Assembly (NCBI RefSeq): GCF_023078275.1 | Contig: NC_062990.1 | Coordinates: 4,913,549 to 4,977,548, forward strand | Length of the DNA: 64,000 bases | Origin: Leguminivora glycinivorella | Taxonomy: Eukaryota > Arthropoda > Insecta > Lepidoptera > Tortricidae | Direction of reading: 5' to 3' | Shown: positions 21,119-32,300 of the stretch, in pieces | How the letters are laid out: each line of letters opens with the position of its first letter | Numbering within the stretch: position 1 is the first letter of the stretch | Made by a program: the position numbers and the translations under genes | The notes under the pieces: model-generated | What the model was told of the DNA's origin: nothing | The model's database searches: none | What the model saw: the letters and a program-made list of their open reading frames with translations, nothing else

Positions 21119-22020
21119 GCTACCTTATGTATGGAGTAATTTTATACAGGTAGTAATTTTATAACCGGAAAAAACTGGGTATGAGAAGTATTGCTAGTTA
21201 TAAAAATTACAACCTGTATATTGAACCATTTTTATAGTGATTTAATGAACACACTTAATGACTATTTAGGTGTAATTTTTATTATCGCTAAAATTTACGA
21301 GATATTATAAGTATTGCCAGTTATAAAAATTACACATAAATAGTCATGTGTGTAAATTAAATCAATTAAAACTAACTCAATATACGGGGTGTAATTTTTA
21401 TAACCGGCAATTGTTAAAAAATTGCCGTTTATAAAAATACCTCTATTAGTGAGACTCAGTATTTTACCACTGTTATTAAGACTATATTTGAAAGATTTCA
21501 CTTGGATTGAACCTTGAACCTGCAAAGGCAGCTTCCCGCCGAACCGTTTCAACATCCGGCCCGGATATCGCTGGGACGGTATAGACCGCTCCAACGGGTA
21601 CGAGAAGAGCTTCTTCGAACACCAGAGCAAAAGGAAAGCTCAAGAGGAAGAGGCTTACAAGTGGAGCACTGAGGATCTATAGTAATTTTATACAGTTTAG
21701 TATATTATAACCGGCAAAAACCGGATATGACAAGTATTGCCGGTTATAGAAATTACAACCTGTATATTGATTTTTAAGATTGACTTGTTTTATTAGTGAT
21801 TTTTTATAACTAGCAAGTAAATTCTGGATATGAGAAGTATTGCTGGTTATTAAAATTACACTCTAATTAAGTTGTTTTTGAATTGATTTAATTAACACAC
21901 TTATGACTATTTCGGTGTAATTTTTACAATCATCAAAAAATTTCTTGACAAAAGAAGTATTGCCGGTTATAAAAATTACACATAAGTCATAAATGTGTAA
22001 ATTACTCACTGAAGACCTAA
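21119..22020. repeat. Array of six small hairpins downstream of BUD13
   Basis: Six units pair GTAATTTTTATAACCGGCAA-like left arms with TTGCCGGTTATAAAAATTAC-like right arms: about 21148-21225, 21270-21345, 21389-21446, 21683-21760, 21805-21870 and 21916-21985. Several also contain GAGAAGTATTGC. They are diverged, so the array is not brand new. Some may be transcribed as the BUD13 3' untranslated region; no clean AATAAA is seen close to the stop. Confidence 0.65.
21523..21682 (+). pseudogene. Duplicate of the BUD13 last exon
   Basis: Its 160 bases match 20959-21118 with six differences: four silent codon changes, one Val-to-Ile change, and TAA to TAG at the stop. The first 13 bases of the true exon and its splice acceptor are absent, and an in-frame TGA lies just upstream, so it cannot simply replace the normal last exon. 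It sits inside the hairpin array, which was duplicated along with it. Confidence 0.85.
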
Positions 22021-22054
22021 TGTGTAGCGAATATGGCGTTCCGTGTATAAAGGA

Positions 22055-22297
22055 TCCTTAGGCACTGGTCCCACCGCGAGCTAGTAAGCTATGAGCTATC
22101 GGCTACAAAAACGAACAAAAGATGAGCACTCCCGTGTAAATAAAAGAGACACGGCGATGTTTCTAGTTACTCGCCCAGCGGTGAGCTATCAAAATCGCCG
22201 TGTCCCTTTTATTTGCACGGGAGTGCTCATCTTTTGTTCGTTTTTATAGCCGATAGCTCATAGCTTACTAGCTCGCGGTGGGACCAGTGCCATAGAA
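22055..22297. mobile_element. PIF/Harbinger-like palindromic MITE, copy 1
   Basis: The left GGCACTGGTCCCACCGCGAG is mirrored by the right CTCGCGGTGGGACCAGTGCC, and pairing continues for about 100 bp per arm. The left flank is TTA; the right flank (ATA) is changed. Copy 2 at 23732-23961 has TTA on both sides. Confidence 0.75.
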
Positions 22298-22621
22298 AGG
22301 AACAAAAGATAGACGCTCCTGTGTAAATAAAAGAGACGGGATGATAGCGCGAGCGAGTTATACTTCGTCGCCGAGCGATCAGAGACATTTAAATATCAAG
22401 ATTTTGAAAAAGGAATTGCTAGGTGTAGGAATGGCCTATGAATGAACTGAAAGTTTCTAAATACGATAACAAGTGATATGAAATATTTTTTCTATTTAAA
22501 AGTAAATTTTCCTTGCACTATACTTGGCACTTTTAGTGCACGCTTTTTTAAAATTGTGTAGTTCTTAAACTTTAAAATTGAAGTGAACTTAGATTTAATT
22601 AATATTACTGCATTTTCTTTT

Positions 22622-22860
22622 TTAACCCCCGACGCAAAAACGACGGAGTGTTATAAGTTTGACGTCTGTCTGTGTGTGTGTGTGTCTGTGGCATCGTAGC
22701 TCCCGAACGGATGAACCGATTTCGATTTAGTTTTTTTTTTTGTTTGAAAGCTGAGTTAGTCGTGAGTGTTCTTAGCCATGTTTTATGAAAATCGGTCCAC
22801 TATATCGCGGTCGGGGGTTTTTTCAAAACTTTAATTTTGTGGTTAGGTTATTTTTTTTAT
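22622..22860 (+). repeat. Dispersed repeat with GTCTGTGTGTG microsatellite
   Basis: Plus-orientation copy of the family at 560-800 and 1205-1400, with AACCCCCGACGCAAAAACG, CATCGTAGCTCCCGAACGG and GAAAATCGGTCCAC. Confidence 0.65.
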
Positions 22861-23110
22861 TTCCAATACAAGTAATGATGTTTACGTTTTTGTAAAAAAA
22901 AAGACTCGGCCAGAAGGTATGGTATATGAGCTGGAAAATATAGCCGGCGTCAAGGAGTCCACTCCTTGGTAGTGGGCGAATTGGTGTAATATGTACCAAG
23001 CGACGGTGAAAACCGGCCGTGCGTCTAAAAAAACCTAAAACTAATTGTTACCAAATAATTATTGACTGTTGAAGAATTAAAGTTTTGAAGAAAATGCGGT
23101 ACCTTCAATA

Positions 23111-23340
23111 TAGAGATGGGCCGAATATTCGGTATTCGGCATATTCGGCAAGTTTCTCAATGTTCGTATTCGGCCGAATAGTTCGGTTACATGGCCGAAT
23201 ATTTACCGAATAAACATAAGTAAACAAATAGCGTAACTTGTTTCGTAATTCATGGGAATCATGGGACATGGCGTGACATCCTATTTCAGCATTCTGAAGT
23301 CCCTTCGTATTCGGCAAAGTCTGTATTCGGCCCATCTCTA
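23111..23340. mobile_element. Non-autonomous hAT element with 8-bp target duplication
   Basis: Inverted ends TAGAGATGGGCCGAATA and TATTCGGCCCATCTCTA-like (right end GTATTCGGCCCATCTCTA). Direct repeats CTTCAATA flank it exactly at 23103-23110 and 23341-23348. Inside are several CCGAATA/TATTCGG motifs in both directions. The 230-bp length, 8-bp duplication and TAG...CTA ends fit hAT MITEs. Confidence 0.85.
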
Positions 23341-23642
23341 CTTCAATACAAATATCAAAGCACACTTTTTTCCCCTTACTGTCAATATATCTTTGGTTAT
23401 TTTCCTAAACATGTTTAACTGAATAAAATTAATCTGTGTTCGATGTTAAATGTTCGTGATAGTAGACTGAAACCACTGTCAGTTAACTAATTAACTGACA
23501 AAGTTTGTCAGTTGGTTTACTTACAGTGCGATATAGAAGATGAATGTCGTATATCGATGTTAGTGTTATGGTTACCTGCCGAAAACTATCAAATGAGCGA
23601 GAAATCTACTATTTTAAATAATGGATCAAATCTTTTATGTAT

Positions 23643-23692
23643 ACAGTCGACTACAAAGAGAAGTGGATACATCTCTTTGTAGTCGACTGTAC
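23643..23692. repeat. Short hairpin, 20-bp arms
   Basis: ACAGTCGACTACAAAGAGA pairs with TCTCTTTGTAGTCGACTGT around a loop of about 11 bases. It is a minimal MITE-like palindrome. Confidence 0.75.
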
Positions 23693-23731
23693 CTTGTTTT
23701 TATTTCCTTATCGTGAGCCAAGATACAAAAC

Positions 23732-23961
23732 TTAGGCACTGGTCCTACCGCGAGCTAGTAAGCTATGAGCTATCGGCTCTAAAAACGAACAAAAGATAAG
23801 CACCAGTGCAAATAAATGAGACACGGCGATGTTTATAGTTACACGCCCAGCGGTGAGCTATCAATATCGCAGTGTCTCTTTTATTTCCACTTTGCTTATC
23901 TTTTGTTCGTTTTTATAGCCGATAGCTCATAGCTTACTAACTCGCGGTAGGACCAGTGCCT
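23732..23961. mobile_element. PIF/Harbinger-like palindromic MITE, copy 2
   Basis: Same family as 22055-22297: GGCACTGGTCCTACCGCGAG at the left and its inverse at the right, flanked by TTA on each side, the 3-bp duplication expected of PIF/Harbinger elements. Confidence 0.8.
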
Positions 23962-24376
23962 TACACTATAGTTTTCAAACGATACCCAGGAGACATCTAA
24001 AATACCCGAAATATGTATTTTGGTTGATAGTTATTACTTTATTAGGCACTTTTATCAGATCAGTCATTTTCTTTTATGTGGCTCTGTTTTTGTGCTTTTG
24101 ATAGATTTCGAAAGGTAACCCAGTTGTCCGTAGTGCCCCATAATGTCAAAGACTGTACGATACTACCCCGGTCTTCCAAAAGTATAAATTCTCATTACTC
24201 AGAAATAAATCCAACATTAGGAAGACAATTATTATGAACTAAAACTATTGGTTGCTGTCAATTTTTGGTTGTAAAAATATGAAAATTGAGTCATATCCTT
24301 CACGTAGTTTCTCCACGATTTCCGTAGATTTCTTAAACACATTTTAAATCACAGGTTTCTGTCAAATCGAGTAGCC

Positions 24377-24625
24377 CAGCCATACTCAAAGTGTGCTCCG
24401 CGGAACCCTAGGGCTCCGTAAAGCCTCTCTGGGGGCTCCGTGTGAATATTGGTAACAATGAGAAAAAAATCGAAAATACACCTCTCCTCTCTAGTCGGAC
24501 AGTTCAACACTTATTAAAATAAAGATTGCAACTATTTTTTTTTTTCATTTATTTAGTTTAAGAGTTCCGTCAGATATTTTGGTTTCCAAAAGGGTTCCAT
24601 GGAAAAATAAGTTTGAGAACCGCTG
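24377..24625. mobile_element. Non-autonomous hAT element with 8-bp target duplication
   Basis: Ends CAGCCATACTCAAAGTG and, inverted, CAGCGGTTCTCAAACTT. GAGTAGCC is repeated exactly at 24369-24376 and 24626-24633. CAGNGGTTCTCAAACT-type ends are classic for hAT transposons. The 249 bp has no transposase. Confidence 0.85.
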
Positions 24626-24689
24626 GAGTAGCCTATCGAAATACTTAGCAGGTCCCTGTGTAATTATTTTTAGTTCTTTAACTTCAAAA

Positions 24690-24960
24690 AGATACTAATA
24701 ATAGTATATTGTGCATTAAGGGCGGAAAGTGAAGGAGGATTACGAACGAAAGGCTGTTTGGCTTTAATAACTCGAGTTTGTAATCCTTCAGCCGCCCGTG
24801 ATATACTCAATGTTTTTCATCACACTCGCGAAGTAATAACCAAATTTTAAACTAAATATATTGAATTACCTACGCTGACATTTCGAACATTCGTCCGTGT
24901 AATAACACCGATTACGAGCGAGTGTGATGAAAAATATATGATCTCGGATGGAACAGGTAG
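24690..24960. repeat. MITE-like block with inverted segments
   Basis: TTTTTCATCACACTCGC (about 24813-24829) is mirrored by GCGAGTGTGATGAAAAATAT (about 24916-24936), and GAAGGAGGATTACGAACG is partly mirrored by GAGTTTGTAATCCTTC. It is non-coding. Confidence 0.5.
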
Positions 24961-25562
24961 AAAACTCTAGAATACTAGTACCTAGTACCTACCTACAAGT
25001 ACTTAGCTACTCTTGCATTACTTTTTGTAAATTCGTACCAAAAAGTTGTCAATATCTGCTCGGTCCGAGAACTATTTATTTTCAATTTTTATTTTTGAGT
25101 TGATCAAATTTTTCGTCACCCAAGAGACAACCTAAAAAAAACATGCAATTTCCCATGTAAAATTCTAAACATAATTATGTCGTATTATTATTTTCCTTTA
25201 TTTTAGTTGTTTCGTGTGGAAAGTTCACAAAAATATTAAATTTGATTGACTCATTAATGAATACGGAAAAATACTATGTTACCTAAGTTTACAATAATCA
25301 AGAATTGTCTTATGAAAGCCCAAGTCCATGATTTGAAATAAACCTTATACACGATATACATAATTAAGGATAGTTTTTGATTGGTATTGTTCATATTTTT
25401 GAAATAATAACTTTGTACGACTGACTTTAGCAAGGTCTTACGCTTTTGCGTTTGAAAAGTGGAGTTTATGTAAAAGATATAAGGTTGGAAATCTCAGAGC
25501 ATGTAAATACTAGAGAGCGAACAAGTCGCCGGCGGCCGTGTCTCATTGAGAAGGAAAGAGTT

Positions 25563-26150
25563 GTAACTCTATACATCAGTAAATGCAAGTTATTTGTAGT
25601 GACATCTAGCGTCATCCACGCGTCAACTAGCGTAAATTATCAGTACTGCTACTTGTCAATAGATGTCGCGACGAACAAAAAATCTAATACTCAACAATTT
25701 TTAGCTAATAATTACAAACTGTTTTAATATCACATTTTTGGCAGACGCGACACTGTTGACATTTAGTGGTACCAAAGACCTATATACCTAACTTCGTATA
25801 GACGGCCAAGGTCTAAGAAAAAAAACACCTCAAAGCCATAGAGAAAAAGGTACGGTGTCCAAGATGGCGTCATACCTTTGGGGAACTCTCGGCTAGATGG
25901 CGCTAATATTAATATTTGACATTTTAACACATATCAAGCTAAGAATATGGGCCAAATTGTCAAAACTGAGGTTCAAAAGTTTTAAGCTTGTGTCTATGCA
26001 CTGTGATTACACATTTTACTTTGACAGTAACTCTCTATAATACTCGATCCTCTTTGGTGGTACTGATAATTTACGCTATTTGACGCGTGATTGACGCTAG
26101 ATGTCACTACAAATAACTTGCATTTACTGATGTATCGAGTTACAAGTCTT
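25563..26150. mobile_element. TIR element enclosing a repeat shared with 39660 and 61320
   Basis: About 85 bases at 25563-25645 (CATCAGTAAATGCAAGTTAT, GTAGTGACATCTAGCGTCA) are the inverse of 26055-26147. Between them, 25780-26040 matches 61321-61640 in reverse orientation and in part 39660-39770, with GGGCCAAATTGTCAAAACTG and GTGATTACACATTTTA. Confidence 0.6.
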
Positions 26151-26756
26151 TCCTTTTACTTATTCCTCTATGCATGTACAGTCAAGTGTAAAAGTATGGG
26201 TGTACACATCTTACTCAAAAATATGTCCTATAGCATCTTAGTCCGGTGTAATAAGAGCGTAGTACCATATCGTCACTACTTTGAAAAAATCTCGTATCTC
26301 ACGCTGCTCCTCAAAGTTAAAACGCAGTAAGTCTATATGCATTCCAAACATACTTACTACAATTTTCTTTTCATTGAAAAGACGAAGATACAAGTTTTTT
26401 AAAAGTAGTGACGATATTTATGAGACGATTATTTCGATACGTATTTTTGCACTTGATTGTACACAGACATGGAAATGATACGCGTGTATTGCGCAATAGC
26501 CCAATGGGAGCGTCCATCTACAAGTGTGTGTGGGCTCAAGAACTTTGCGTATTCAATACAAATCGCCCGGCGATCCGATCTCCTTCCTAAATCTGTGTTG
26601 GATATACAAGAGTTTGCTAAAGGCAGTTGAAATTGATGTTAGCTACAAATAAACAGGGAATACGATGTGTAAATAAATGGAAGTTTAAATGTGAATGTAT
26701 TTTTTCTTTTAAAACTTTTATCTCCTTCTAACTTATATCGACTTAGGGTCCCCCCA

Positions 26757-26874
26757 CATCTAGCGTCTCGCGAGCGTCGCGTCGGGTCAACTGTATGGGC
26801 AAAGCCTGACGCCGCGTCGACGCGGCGTCTTTTTCCATACAGTTGGCCCGACGCGACGCTCGCGAGACGCTAGA
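26757..26874. mobile_element. GC-rich palindromic MITE
   Basis: Left ATCTAGCGTCTCGCGAGCG and right CGCTCGCGAGACGCTAGAT are exact inverses; the next parts (CGTCGCGTCGGGTCAACTGTA / TACAGTTGGCCCGACGCGACG) also pair. The 118 bp stands out by GC content. Confidence 0.8.
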
Positions 26875-26879
26875 TTCGA

Positions 26880-27425
26880 CTTACCTGTAGTCTTACCGCG
26901 TAGCTTTACCAGTTGAACCATTGGGATACTGGTTGTAAGACTGCTTTTTTGTACGAAACCAGATGCGACAACTGTTTCGACGGAGCCCCGCCACGCGGGG
27001 CTCCTATTTCTAGATTGTTTGCCCTTCGGGCATCTATAGGTCAGCAGTTCTCGAAAAGTTTGTACAAAAATTAAGGAAAAACTTAAATTTGTTTTTATTA
27101 TTCCTATTTTGTTACCAAGATTTTTTTGATGAATTGAGATTTTAGTAAATTTTATTTCGTCATTAAGTTCTCTAGTATCTATTTTTTCTTAATTATAACA
27201 ATTATCCTGTATATATCTTACGAAAGTAGACTTATATTACTAAATGTTGGTAACAAAATAGGATCAATTAAACTTTGCTGACGTGGCTATGTACAAAGTA
27301 TTCGGGAACTGCTCAGGTACCTAACAAACCTAACCTACCTATTGCCTAGCCCTTACTATCAGTAAGTTTATTGAGAAGAACATTCCCAGTGGTTCAACTG
27401 GTAAAACTACGCAGTAAGACTAGAG
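26880..27425. repeat. Inverted-repeat element with tRNA-like ends
   Basis: Near the left end CGTAGCTTTACCAGTTGAAC is inverse to GTTCAACTGGTAAAACTACG near the right end, with flanking CAGTCTTAC/GTAAGACT pairs. Each end resembles a tRNA A-box half. A small inner hairpin has GGAGCCCCGC/GCGGGGCTCC. The rest is AT-rich. Confidence 0.45.
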
Positions 27426-27474
27426 AGAATAGCCTCTTATTTCTTTGAAATAAATACTGAGCAAGTGATTTTTT

Positions 27475-27720
27475 TTTAATACCACGACGGTGACAAACAG
27501 GTATACGTCCCGCCTGATGGAACGCGGTCACCGTAACCTATGGACGCCTGCAACTCAAGGGGTGTCACGTGCGCGTTGCCGACCCATTAGAAACTTGTAC
27601 ACTCCTGTTTTACTATACAGTACACATTACATACTGTAGTTCATCGGGAATACCTCGACAGGGAGCTCATTCCACAGCCGGAGCGCGGAGGAGGGGTTTT
27701 GATAGCCTCATATTTAAGTG
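27475..27720. repeat. Dispersed non-coding repeat (retroposon-like)
   Basis: The GC-rich block (CGACGGTGACAAACAGGTAT, CCGCCTGATGGAACGCGGTC, GGAGCGCGGAGGAGGGGTTT) contrasts with its flanks and resembles a repeat common in Lepidoptera. No other copy lies in this window. Confidence 0.4.
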
Positions 27721-28005
27721 CGTTTTCACATTATCCGATCCGATATCGGATGTAGGACCGATATCCATAGACGGCCCAGCAAATCTTGTCAAAAACAGAG
27801 CGGCGCCATTAGGGTTCCTTTTGTACCTTTTTGGTACAGAACCTTAAATATTATACTTTCAATCTGTAGAGGTTAACGATGTTCGTAAGTATTTCAAAGC
27901 TAAGCATAAGTAGTTCTCGAGATATTTAATAATGTGACAGACAGACGGACAGAGTGGCACCATAAGTGTTCCTTTTGTACCTTTTTGGTACAGAATTCTA
28001 AAAAC
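27715..28005. repeat. Repeat with paired CCTTTTTGGTACAGAA blocks
   Basis: TTCCTTTTGTACCTTTTTGG occurs twice (about 27818 and 27969) as a direct repeat. The left edge carries GCGTTTTCACATTATCCGAT, the TIR of the MITEs at 28955-29049 and 47145-47266. Confidence 0.45.
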
Positions 28006-28008
28006 GGC

Positions 28009-28211
28009 GAATGAGGAGGCACGTGGGAGGCACACTCAAAGGTTACGACAGACGGCGCCACCCTATTTGTCCATTGCACAAATAAAGAATTTCATACGTG
28101 AGAACGAGAAGATGTTTTTTTCTCTCTCACACATATGAAGGACAGTGACATGCCTAGACACTTGCACAGGTGCCACCTGGTGGGATAAAATGTCAGTGCG
28201 CCTCCTCATTT
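28009..28211. mobile_element. MITE with AATGAGGAGGC ends
   Basis: Inverted ends AATGAGGAGGC and GCCTCCTCATT enclose about 200 non-coding bases with AAAGAATTTCATACGTGAGA. The same element, split by a LINE tail, is at 1679-2090. Confidence 0.7.
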
Positions 28212-28811
28212 GAAAAATGTACGTGCGAAGCATTATCATCCCAGAGAAAAAAAAATCGCTCCTTTTTTAGTAACAAGATTTCTGTCTCGCTGGTATTATT
28301 GATTGAAAATAAAACACAAAAACAGTCTGCAGTTTTTTTATTTCACAAATAAAAAATCAATACATACAATGTATGTTCTATTGAGGTATACATAATTATA
28401 CATATAACTTGTGTATATAATTATATTGGTATTGGCTTTATTGCGTTTCAGGCAAACTGTGAACTCATACAATGGTTAGTTTCTTATAAACTTCATACAT
28501 TTTTTGTATTATCATATTTGTCTAAAAAATTCTAATTTTCGCTTTCAGTACATTCTAGCTTAATAATGACTAAACGTTTTGAGATTTAATTTAATAGTGA
28601 TGATGTTTTAAATAAGTATAATTAATAATAAAGGTGTTTGATAGCAATTAATGAGCTACTAAAATGATTATTTGTAATACTTTAATATAAGAAATAAAAT
28701 ATCATATACATGCGGTGTCTAGAGGTGAAATCAACCACGCGTCCTCTGTATTCACGCATTTATTTTATTACACATAATTTCTGCTTGAAAAATATTATCG
28801 TACAATTTAAA

Positions 28812-28911
28812 TATGTGACGTTCTCAAGAAAAAGGTACCACATTGTCACTTACGCATAGGCAAAGCTCGTCCTTATGTTAAGCGACAATGTGGTATTACT
28901 TGAAAACGCCA
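28812..28911. mobile_element. Palindromic MITE (GTACCACATTGTCACTTA)
   Basis: GTGACGTTCTCAAG and GGTACCACATTGTC at the left pair with GACAATGTGGTATTACTTGA and AAACGCCAC at the right, with small mismatches. Confidence 0.6.
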
Positions 28912-28934
28912 CAAATGAATCCTACTATTTTAAG

Positions 28935-29049
28935 TCAGTTTTATCGGATGTCGGAAGAATTTCAATAGAATAAATCCAAGATGGCGCCTGTAATGTATGG
29001 GATATTGGGCCGACATCTGATATCGGATCGGATAATGTGAAAACGCACA
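28935..29049. mobile_element. MITE (TTTTCACATTATCCGAT end)
   Basis: It ends with ATCGGATCGGATAATGTGAA and contains TCCAAGATGGCGCCTGTAAT; a better preserved copy is at 47145-47266, which has this TIR at both ends. Confidence 0.6.
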
Positions 29050-29362
29050 GGGTTCTTTTTTCTCGGCCCCACAATTTCTAAGTAAACTGAAACCTATATT
29101 TCTCAGAACAAAATAACTAAATGTGGTGTGTGTGGAAATAGCGTCGTATTGAGAACCGCCAAAAAGTACAATTTTGATTAAAAAGGGGCCAAACATCATA
29201 CTATCACTATCAAACACCTCTTAGCTACGGGTCAGTTCACAAGAATTGGCACGAATGGAATGAATGAGTGAAAGGAAATTAAATAACTACGTGTGTGACA
29301 GATTTACCACACAAAGTTTCGTTCATCCCATTCGCCGCAGGTTTTGTGAATGGACTCGGTAA

Positions 29363-32300
29363 CTAGCGCCTCCCCCTCCCGCCGTAGCCCCCGCGGCCCC
29401 CCCTGCGGTCGGTGCGGTCGTCGTGCTCGTTCTGGTACCCCCGGCCTTGGTACCCTTGCTGCTGGTACCCCTGGTTCTGGTACGACTGGGTTTGGTATGT
29501 CTTGTAGCCGCCGCCACCTGAGGAATAAAATATTTCGTTAAAAAATTAATACTAGCGGCTCTCTGACCTTCAAGATATATTTATTTGCAGAAAAAGGGTT
29601 AGTTACATGTCTTAATATTATGTTAGATATAGTTCCACCTTTTCCAGCTGTCTTCATACAGCATGCAAATGTATTTAGAGTAGGATTTTAGTAATGCGAT
29701 TCTTCGCGATTTGCTTAAAAACAAGGGACAAAAAGCAAATCGAGTTAAACTGTAGACCTACGCTGTCCTTAAAGCACTGGGTACATAGTCGAATGGCACA
29801 AACGCTCACGAAACGAAACGCTCGTAGATATCAATTATTTCTTCAATATAACATCTAGAGATCGCCCGTAGATATGGTTATATATTTGTTTCATAAAAAT
29901 TGGTATATTCCAAGTGGATTACCTCTGTTGGCTGTTGTCCATTCCGCACAGCAGAAGTCGGCGCGAGGCCTGTTTTCTCGTACTAATTCTATCTCGTAGT
30001 AGTCAATGTTCATAGTTCGGCTGGCGACATATCCTCATTATCCATGAATATTCTCCATCAGATATATTCAAACGGCAAAAGCGCACAGAAATATCTGAAC
30101 ACGCTGCCATCATCAAAGCGAAGAGCTTGTCGAGATATGTGAGCACTTTAGACGATCTGATATATCTGATGACAGCTGTATACCCAAGCGAGGAAGGTCG
30201 CTTGCCTGTTGTTATTCGCACACAGATGTTGAAAACAATTCAGTGAGCGTTTGTGTTACAATATTGTTAGGATAAATGCCATAAGGATGACTTTTATTGT
30301 GTCTATACGTAGTTTACTTTTTGTATCGGAATGCCCGGGTGCCCGACCAAGTTTGTACAGATATAGACGATATAGTGCACATATCTTCACCGAAACGCAC
30401 GAATGTGCCAATTGCAGCCAGTCAACAAGAAAAACTGTGGTGGACCAAAAAAGCATCACAAACACCGTTTCCGAGTGAAACATATGTTATTCTATAGGCA
30501 AACCTTCAGTACGCTATCTCGGATTGTCGTGGTGGAAATTCGTTTTGAGATTACTCCGCGGTAAGTAATAACATAACTTCGAAATACGTTTGCCCGATTT
30601 AAAAAAATAAAAATCTAAAAGATTTTTAGTTAAAAATAACAGAGGTTAAACACTATTAAATTTGTACAAACTTAAAAAGGAGCTTTGAAGAAGCGGGGTT
30701 ACGTTAGGTACATTGAACGATTTTCATAAAATTAAAAATGTCGAAATTAGAATTAGGCAAGTGAAACATATCAGGCAAGCATATACAAAGTTGAGATAAA
30801 CAGTAAACACCCCACTAGTTCACGCCCATGTTTTCAACGGAAGAGTCATCCTGCATCCATACCGACCAATCTTCATCCTCAGATGATGTTCCTTCATCGC
30901 TTAAGACATCCTCTGAGTCTTCAGAAATGAGCGGATTAGATACAGACTGCCCTAAAGTACTTGCAACTTGTGTAGGGTCCTGTAGAGACCTTAAAGTGGG
31001 GGGTTGATCCACATATTTACCCCCAGGACCTTTGAATTTAAGATATATCTTTCCCATCCCACAGCTCAACCCTCTACCCCTTTCCATAAAAACTGGTACT
31101 AAGTCTTCAGAGATCGTAAATTTGACGAACCACCCTTCATCTTGTCGTAATATTTCAATAATAGACCAGGAGTCTACTTTGGCCCATTGGTTCTGATATT
31201 TCATTGCTATAGCCGCTTCGCGAACGTTGTCCCAGCAAGAATTGGACATATTAGGTATAAAGAGTCCACATCTGATTTTTCTATCTTCTGACTGGCGAAC
31301 GGCTGTTAGGGAGTTATCTAAGTGTTTGATATATCTTTCACACCAGGTGGCTGAGTATTCGTCTAACGCGAAGACTTTTAGTTGTCCCTCAGAGAAGAAA
31401 GGTTTGCCTTTAAACTTTGGTGGTTGTGCGTCAATGTTCTTAGCGTCTTCTGCGATTGCTCGATGGAATCCGCGAAGGATAGCATTACTTTGGTCAGCGG
31501 TGATTTTACCTGATTTGGCGTCAGTTATGACGATCGTCAGGTTTGATATCTTTGTTGGCATATCCGGTTGGCTTATAAGGTGTTGTTTTTTGTTTTGTAC
31601 TTCTTTAGCAACTGTCTTTGCCTGTGTGTCTGATATTGGTAAGTTGATCAGTCGTTTTTTGTTTGCGACTGGCGTTGCCTTTGTATCCGATACGCTTGTC
31701 ACCATTTGCTTTTTGACTTCTTTTTCTTCAGAAGCCTTTGCCTGTGTGTCTGTTACGCTCGAATTGTTCAACAGTCGTTGTTTTTTATTTTCTACTTCTT
31801 TAGAAGCTGTCTTTGCCTGTTTGTCTGATTCGTTCGGTAAGTTTACCAGTCGTTTTTTGTTTTCTAATTCTTTAAGAGCGACTGGCGTTGTCTCATCCGA
31901 TACGCTTGTCAGTTCTTTATTGATTACTATTTCTTTTTCAGCTGCCTTTGCATGCGTTGATACATTCGGTTGGCACAATCGCTGCTTCTTAACTTCTCTC
32001 ATCATTTTAGCAGCGGCTCTTGCACTTTTGCTAGGCCGCCCTTTCCTCTTCAGAGGTCTAGCCACCTGCGGCACCTGACTGAACCATTGTTTAAGTAGAC
32101 CTACAGCCGAAACCGTAGTACTGGCCGTCGTTCCAGCCTCTGGGTTAATGTCTCCTCTCCCCATTGTTGAAAGTCTACCAGAAACCTGATGAACAGGGGT
32201 ACTGGCCGACCTTTCAGACTCTGGGTTTGAGAAGGCACTATTCCCCATCAGCGGAAGTCTGCCAGAGATTTGTGTTTTAGACACACCCTGATCGGCTTGT

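Noticed and set aside
25446..25727. 93-codon frame
   Set aside because: It overlaps the inverted end of the TIR element and has no recognisable domain.
29323..29541. Ala/Thr- and Pro/Arg-rich frames near 29400
   Set aside because: They are other frames of the FAM98 last exon, whose RGG-rich frame joins correctly to the exon at 35252-35366.
31227..32078. 283-codon plus-strand frame
   Set aside because: It lies antisense within the DUF4780-like frame, is Ser/Cys/Phe-rich in the manner of an antisense shadow, and shows no motif.
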